Shown here: positions 1-5,807 of the stretch, one piece after another | Layout of the letters: every line of letters begins with the position of its first letter | Numbering within the stretch: the first letter of the stretch is position 1 | DNA from: Elusimicrobiota bacterium | GTDB taxonomy: Bacteria > Elusimicrobiota > Elusimicrobia > UBA1565 > UBA9628 | Assembly (NCBI GenBank): GCA_023700845.1 | Contig: JAMPYD010000145.1 | Span: forward strand, 1-5,807 | DNA: 5,807 nucleotides | Direction of reading: 5' to 3' | The notes under the pieces: model-generated | Told to the model about the DNA's origin: nothing | The model's input: only the letters and a program-made list of their open reading frames with translations | The model's database searches: none | Translations under genes and position numbers: made by a program

Positions 1-546
1 GCCACCGTCGTGCCCCGCCGCACGAATTTCGGCGAGATCCTGGCCGCCTCCCTGACCCCCATCGTCCGCCGCGGCGCGCGGCGCGTCTATTACGCGGGCC
101 CCGTCGCCCAGGTGGACGAGAAGGTCGACGGCTACGACCTGTTCTTCCCGAGCCAGTTCGTCTCCTTCAACGGGCGCCCCGTCGCGTTCGACAACGCCCT
201 CGCGGGCCGCAAGCGCAAGACGGTCCTGTTCGCCGCGCTGCCGTCCCCGCTGTTCGCGACGCGGGAGTGGCTCAAGGACGCGCGCGGCCACGGCATCATC
301 GCCTTCGACGGCGAAATGGCGCGGCTCGCCGAGGAGGCGGCGGCCTGGAAGGAGCTCCCCGGCCGCGAGGTGGAATGCGGCATCGGCGGCGTTCTCGGCG
401 GCCTCGCCAACCTCCACCCCGAGGAGGACCGGGCCGTGTACACGATCAGCTACGCGAGCCAGGCGGGCAAGGAGTCCGCGAAGCGGCGCTACCGGGACGC
501 GGTGCTGGGGAAGATCAAGGCGGCGGGCAAGGAAGCCGGGGAGTAG
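1..546 (+). CDS. Unassigned protein, probably 5'-truncated by the window edge
   Basis: I do not recognise this protein. The frame is open from base 1 to a TAG stop at 544-546. The first in-frame start codon is a GTG at base 10, giving 178 residues, but no ribosome binding site can be seen in the nine bases before it, so the true start probably lies upstream. Numbering from the GTG, the N-terminal part is basic (RRGARR around residues 20-25). A hydrophobic strand (TVLFAALPSPLF, about 71-82) is followed by a helix and a second strand (GIIAFD, about 95-100), which looks like an alpha/beta fold. A Gly-rich stretch (GIGGVLGGL, about 124-132) follows, and the C-terminal 25 residues are rich in Lys, Arg, Ala and Glu and probably helical. 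No signal peptide, membrane segment or catalytic motif is evident. A glycosyltransferase-like half-domain crossed my mind, but nothing diagnostic supports it. Codon use is GC-rich like the neighbours. It is convergent with the zinc-ribbon gene, with four bases between the stops. Confidence 0.6.
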   Translation, partial: ATVVPRRTNFGEILAASLTPIVRRGARRVYYAGPVAQVDEKVDGYDLFFPSQFVSFNGRPVAFDNALAGRKRKTVLFAALPSPLFATREWLKDARGHGIIAFDGEMARLAEEAAAWKELPGREVECGIGGVLGGLANLHPEEDRAVYTISYASQAGKESAKRRYRDAVLGKIKAAGKEAGE

Positions 547-555
547 GCGCCTACT
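542..555. repeat. 14-base perfect palindrome spanning two convergent stop codons
   Basis: The bases AGTAGGCGCCTACT read the same on both strands. They contain the TAG stop of the plus-strand gene (544-546) and the TAG stop of the minus-strand gene (551-553). As RNA this could form a 5-bp stem with a GCGC loop on either transcript. That is short for an intrinsic terminator, and no proper U-tract follows on either side, so a bidirectional terminator role is only possible. Part of the symmetry comes automatically from two TAG stops facing each other. Confidence 0.4.
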
Positions 556-1354
556 TCGGCGCCATGTGGAAGTCGGTCACGAGCGGCAGGTCCGAGTTCG
601 GCTGAAGCGACGCCGGCTCGGCGATCAGCGACGACAGCTCCTTGACGATCTCGCTGCGCCGCTCGAGCGGCATGTCGGAGACGCCCTCGGTTCCCGGGTC
701 GAGATAGGACTTGAGGTAGCCCGTCTTCGACAGCGACACCAGGTAGCCGCGTCCGGGCAGGGCCGGGAGGATGGCCCGGTAGCGGCCCTGCTCGTCGGTC
801 TTGATCTGCGCGCGGGAGTTCGTCTCGTTGTCGGTGAAGATCATGTGCACGCCGGGCACCGGCTTCAGCGTGATCAGGTCGTAGATCACGCCGCGCATCC
901 TCCACTCGGACACGGCCTTCGGCCGGGAGCCCTTCTCGGGCATGACGGAGACGATCCCGGGACCCTCGTCCGCCGCGGGCGGCGCGGGCTCGACGGGGGG
1001 AGGCGCCGCCGGCTCGTCCCGGTTGTTCTTGAGCTCGCTGAACAGCGCCTGCGCGACGGTGCCGTCGGCGGCCGCCCCGCTCTTGCCCGCCTTGGCGAGC
1101 GCCGCGCTCGTCGACGCCGCGACCGACTTCGTGCCTTCCTCGGCCGTGCGCCACAAATACTGGCCGGCCGTCCAAACGAAGGCGGCGAGCCCTCCTAAAA
1201 ACAGGACCGGGAGGCCGAAGGTGCGGAAGGTCTCGTTCTGCAGCGCCGACTTCTCGGGCGCGGCGTCCTGGAACGACATCGGGCAGTTGGGGCAGGACTC
1301 CCACTCGGGCTGGAGCTTGGTTCCGCAGCCCGGGCAGCTCGCGGGGGCGCTCAT
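551..1354 (-). CDS. Zinc-ribbon, single-pass membrane protein with carboxypeptidase-regulatory-like domain
   Basis: This is a 267-residue protein of unknown specific function. An N-terminal zinc ribbon is formed by C7-x2-C10 and C21-x2-C24. It is followed by one hydrophobic segment at about 46-68 (FGLPVLFLGGLAAFVW and on), an Ala/Ser/Lys-rich stretch (about 76-100), a Pro/Ala/Glu-rich linker (about 113-133), and a beta domain at about 153-217. The beta domain matches the carboxypeptidase-regulatory-like pattern: GVIYD, then PVPGV, then KTDEQGRYR, then a closing TGY. In known families zinc ribbons usually sit in the cytoplasm and these beta domains outside, so I infer an N-in/C-out anchor, although the flanking charges do not decide it. 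The last 50 residues fit no domain I know. The ATG at 1354 lies 10 bases after the serA stop, with no strong Shine-Dalgarno sequence close by, so it is probably read from the same transcript. A role in envelope structure or sensing is possible but unproven. Confidence 0.85.
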   Translation of the reverse strand: MSAPASCPGCGTKLQPEWESCPNCPMSFQDAAPEKSALQNETFRTFGLPVLFLGGLAAFVWTAGQYLWRTAEEGTKSVAASTSAALAKAGKSGAAADGTVAQALFSELKNNRDEPAAPPPVEPAPPAADEGPGIVSVMPEKGSRPKAVSEWRMRGVIYDLITLKPVPGVHMIFTDNETNSRAQIKTDEQGRYRAILPALPGRGYLVSLSKTGYLKSYLDPGTEGVSDMPLERRSEIVKELSSLIAEPASLQPNSDLPLVTDFHMAPK

Positions 1355-1364
1355 CGCGGGAGGC

Positions 1365-2960
1365 TCAGAGCTCCACCCAGTGCACGCGGCGTATGCCCTC
1401 GACGCGGGTGAGCTCCGCGCGCACGGACGGGGAGGCGTCCTCGTCCACGTTCAGGACCATGACGGCCTCGCCGTGGGCGGAGCGGCGCCCGACGCGCATG
1501 TCGGCGATGTTCACGCCCGCCTTCCCGAGGCACGTGCCGACGCGGCCGATCACGCCGGGCGCGTCGGTGTTGGCGATGACGATCATCTTGCCCACGGGCC
1601 TCACGTCGATGCGCAGGCCGCCGAGCTTTAAAATACGGGGCTCGCCCGGGGCGAGCACGGCGCCCGAGACGGAGACGGGGCCTTTGTCGGTGGCCGCGGT
1701 CAAGGTCAGCATGCGGCGCACGCCGTCCGAGGCGTGCGGGTCCGAGGACTCGCCCACCTTGATGCCGCGGTCCGCGGCGACGGCGGGCGCGGAGATCCAG
1801 CTGACGCCCGGCCCCATGATCGGCGTGAGGAAGCCCTTGAGCGCGGAGACGCCGAGAGGCCGGCGCTCGCGGCTGTTGAACTCGCCCGCGAAATCGCAGG
1901 CGAACTCGCTGACGCCGCCCTCGAGCGTCTGGGCGAGGAAGCGGCCCATCGCCTCGGCGAGCGGCACCCACTCGCCGAGCGCGGCGAGCGTGACCGGGTC
2001 GAAGCCGGGCATGTTCAGGGCGTTGGGCGCGATGCCCTTGTCGTGGAAGTCGATCACGGCGGTCGCGAGCTCGGTCGCCACCCGGCTCTGGGCCTCGGCC
2101 GTGGAGGCGCCGAGGTGGGGGGTGAGGATCAGGTTCGGGCAGCCGCGCAGCGGGTTCTCCGCGGGCAGCGGCTCGGCGTGGAACACGTCGAGGGCGGCGC
2201 CCGCGACCTGGCCGCTCTTGAGCGCCTCGGCCAGGGCCTGGTCCTCGATCAGCTCGCCGCGGGCGCAGTTGATGATCCGGATCCCCTTCTTCGCCTTGGC
2301 CAAAGCGGCCGCGTTGACCATGCCGTTGGTCTTCTCGCCGCCGGGGACGTGAAGGGTCACGAAATCGGACTGGGCCAGCACGTCGAGAAAGGTCATCGGC
2401 TCGATGCCGATCTCGCGCGCCTGCGCGTCGGTCACGAACGGGTCGAAGCCGACGATCTTCATGCCGAACGACTGGGCGCGCTTGGCGACCTCGCGGCCGA
2501 TGCGCCCGAGGCCGACGACGCCGAGCGTCTTGCCGAACAGCTCGACGCCCATGAACTTGCCGCGCTCCCACTTGCCGGCCTGGGTCGAGGCGTCGGCCTT
2601 CGAGACGTGGCGCGCGAGCGCGAGCATCAGGGCCACCGCGTGCTCCGCCGCCGCGAGCGTGTTCGCCGCCGGGGCGTTGACCACGGCGATACCCCGCCGC
2701 GTCGCGGCGGGAAGATCTATATTGTCCACGCCGACGCCGGCGCGGCCGATCAGGCGCAGGTCGGGCGCCTTCGCGATCCAGTCCGCGGTGATCTTGGTCT
2801 CCGAGCGCACGAGCCAGGCGCCCACGCCGGGCAGGGCCTTTTCCAGGTCCTCGGGCTTCGGCGCGATCAGGTAGACGAGCTCGATGCCCGGGTGCGCCTC
2901 CAGGGGCTTGAGGCCCGCCGGATCGATCTTGTCGGTGACGAGGACCTTGAGCTTGAGCAC
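1365..2960 (-). CDS. serA: D-3-phosphoglycerate dehydrogenase, long (ASB + ACT) form
   Basis: This cytoplasmic enzyme catalyses NAD-dependent oxidation of 3-phosphoglycerate to 3-phosphohydroxypyruvate, the first step of serine biosynthesis. The 531 residues match the usual length of the long form. The substrate domain is split (about 1-100 and 285-315) around a Rossmann NAD domain with GLGRIG at 150-155 and an Asp at 173 (GFDPF) placed to bind the adenosine ribose. The catalytic triad is complete: R234 (NCARGEL), E263 (HAEPLP) and H282 (TPHLGAST). Residues about 315-455 form the intervening ASB domain and about 456-531 the ACT domain (DAPGVIGRVG, then GVNIADM). Compared from memory with the Mycobacterium tuberculosis serine site (Y461, D463, N481), D466 and N484 are kept while the Tyr position is N464, so feedback by serine remains plausible. 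The start is GTG at 2960, one base after the aminotransferase stop. A weak AAGG lies six bases before it, and translational coupling is likely. Confidence 0.96.
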   Translation of the reverse strand: MLKLKVLVTDKIDPAGLKPLEAHPGIELVYLIAPKPEDLEKALPGVGAWLVRSETKITADWIAKAPDLRLIGRAGVGVDNIDLPAATRRGIAVVNAPAANTLAAAEHAVALMLALARHVSKADASTQAGKWERGKFMGVELFGKTLGVVGLGRIGREVAKRAQSFGMKIVGFDPFVTDAQAREIGIEPMTFLDVLAQSDFVTLHVPGGEKTNGMVNAAALAKAKKGIRIINCARGELIEDQALAEALKSGQVAGAALDVFHAEPLPAENPLRGCPNLILTPHLGASTAEAQSRVATELATAVIDFHDKGIAPNALNMPGFDPVTLAALGEWVPLAEAMGRFLAQTLEGGVSEFACDFAGEFNSRERRPLGVSALKGFLTPIMGPGVSWISAPAVAADRGIKVGESSDPHASDGVRRMLTLTAATDKGPVSVSGAVLAPGEPRILKLGGLRIDVRPVGKMIVIANTDAPGVIGRVGTCLGKAGVNIADMRVGRRSAHGEAVMVLNVDEDASPSVRAELTRVEGIRRVHWVEL

Positions 2961-2961
2961 C

Positions 2962-4046
2962 CTAGGCCTTGACCCCGACGAGGCGCTTGGCCAGCGCGTC
3001 CACGCCCGCCTCGATGTCGGACTTGGAGATGTAGCCCATGTGCGCGAGGCGGAAGATCTTGCCCTTCAGGTGGAGCTGGCCGCCCGCGATGGAGATGCCC
3101 TCCTCCTTCAGGATGTCGGCGAGGAGCTTGGTGCCGTCCACGCCCGACGGAAGGACGACGCCGGTCAGGATGTTGGCGGGGCTCTTCGAGTAAAAGGGCA
3201 GGCCGAGCTTCTCCGTGAGCAGCTTGCGCGCGTGGGCCGCGAGGTCGTCGTGGCGCTTCCAGCAGGACTCCATGCCCTCGGCCCGGAGCATCTTGAGGGC
3301 CGCGGCCTGTCCCGCCACGATCGAGATCGCGGGCGTCCACGGCGTCTCCTTGTCGGCGAGCGACTTGCGGATGAGCTTGTAGTCGAAATTGAACTTCGGG
3401 AGCTTCGAGACCTCGACGGCCTTCCACGCCTTCTCGGAGACCGCGGCGAACGCGAGGCCGGGGGCGTTCATCAGGCCCTTCTGGGAGCCGGTGACGACGC
3501 AGTCGAGGCCCCACGCGTCCGTCTCGAGCGGCTCGCAGGCGAGGCCGGACACGGAGTCCACGACGACGAGCGCGTCGCTCTCGTCATGGACGATCTTCGC
3601 GAGCGCCTTGATGTCGTTGAGCACGCCCGTCGAGGTGTCCGTATGCTGGAGGAAGACCGCCTTGACGCCCTTGTTCTCCTTGAGCGCCTTGCGCAGGACC
3701 TCGCCGTCGACGGCGGTGCCCCACTCGAAGGGCAGGACCAGCGGCTTGAGGCCGAAGGCCTTGTGGATGTTCACGAACCGGTCGCCGAACGCGCCGGTGG
3801 TGCAGACGACGGTCAGGTCGCCCGGGGAAAGAAGGTTGATCACGGCCGACTCCATCGCGCCGGTGCCGGAGGCCGTCATCATGAGAACGGAATTTTTCGT
3901 CCGGTACACGAACTGCATGTCCTCGATGACGGAGACGAACAGCCGGCCGAACTCCGCGGTCCGGTGATGGATCAGCGGGCGGGACATCGCCTCGAGCACG
4001 GAGGGGGGAAGCGGCGTCGGGCCCGGCGTCAGCATGATGTTCTTGG

Positions 4047-4050
<4 letters not shown>
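2962..4050 (-). CDS. Class V PLP aminotransferase, alanine-glyoxylate/serine-pyruvate type; probable phosphoserine aminotransferase role
   Basis: This 362-residue, fold-type I PLP enzyme belongs to the family that includes alanine-glyoxylate and serine-pyruvate aminotransferases and the so-called soluble hydrogenase small subunit. The visible landmarks are LTPGPTPLP near the N-terminus, PLIHHRTAEF (26-35), the PLP-phosphate loop SGTGAME (61-67), D165 in VVVDSVSG for the pyridine nitrogen, K191 in GSQKGLMNAPGL as the Schiff-base lysine, TPWTPA (236-241), and R334 in FRLAHMGY as the likely substrate carboxylate-binding Arg. It is complete, has no signal peptide and is presumably cytoplasmic. 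Because it abuts serA, I infer that it transaminates 3-phosphohydroxypyruvate to phosphoserine. The family also acts on glyoxylate, alanine and serine, so substrate cannot be read from sequence alone. It lacks the classical SerC pattern. The ATG at 4050 overlaps the lon stop by four bases, and no good Shine-Dalgarno sequence precedes it. Confidence 0.93.

Positions 4051-5807
<1,757 letters not shown>

Noticed and set aside
1195..1205. AGGAGGG-like sequence on the minus strand resembling a strong ribosome binding site inside the zinc-ribbon gene
   Set aside because: No start codon lies at the right distance downstream. It encodes Leu-Gly-Gly in the middle of the membrane segment, so the site is coding sequence.
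1629..1634. TAAAAT on the plus strand, a -10-like hexamer
   Set aside because: It lies inside serA, antisense to it, with no gene on the plus strand for it to serve and no -35 partner seen. It encodes part of Ile-Leu-Lys on the coding strand.
1734..2972. 412-residue open frame on the plus strand opposite serA
   Set aside because: SerA on the other strand has all its catalytic and cofactor motifs. The antisense product is compositionally biased and unrecognisable.

Overview
The window is GC-rich bacterial DNA, roughly two thirds G+C by eye, packed with genes. It contains no RNA gene, insertion sequence, CRISPR array or gap longer than 10 bases between called genes. Four consecutive genes lie on the minus strand, and one gene of unknown function lies on the plus strand at the left edge, running tail to tail with them. 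The DNA does not fix the lineage. The high GC content, a class V aminotransferase beside a long-form SerA, and a zinc-ribbon/carboxypeptidase-regulatory-like membrane protein would suit an uncultured high-GC group such as Elusimicrobiota or a similar phylum, but that is only a guess.

Layout in the direction of minus-strand transcription, from right to left: (1) the 3' three quarters of a lon ATP-dependent protease gene, whose 5' end lies beyond the right edge; (2) a class V pyridoxal-phosphate aminotransferase of the alanine-glyoxylate/serine-pyruvate type, whose ATG overlaps the lon stop codon as ATGA; (3) serA, a long-form D-3-phosphoglycerate dehydrogenase, starting with GTG one base after the aminotransferase stop; (4) a 267-residue protein with an N-terminal zinc ribbon, one membrane segment, a Pro/Ala-rich linker and a carboxypeptidase-regulatory-like beta domain, starting 10 bases after serA. 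The spacing argues for one transcript. The plus-strand gene (1-546) ends four bases from the end of gene 4, and a 14-base perfect palindrome covers both stop codons.

The functional core is serine biosynthesis. SerA oxidises 3-phosphoglycerate to 3-phosphohydroxypyruvate, and the adjacent aminotransferase is the natural candidate for the next, transamination, step in place of a classical SerC. No phosphoserine phosphatase is visible. Lon is a protein-quality-control enzyme and is probably linked to the serine genes only by shared transcription. I see no clear evidence of a new defence or mobile system. The least explained parts are the zinc-ribbon membrane protein and the unassigned plus-strand gene.
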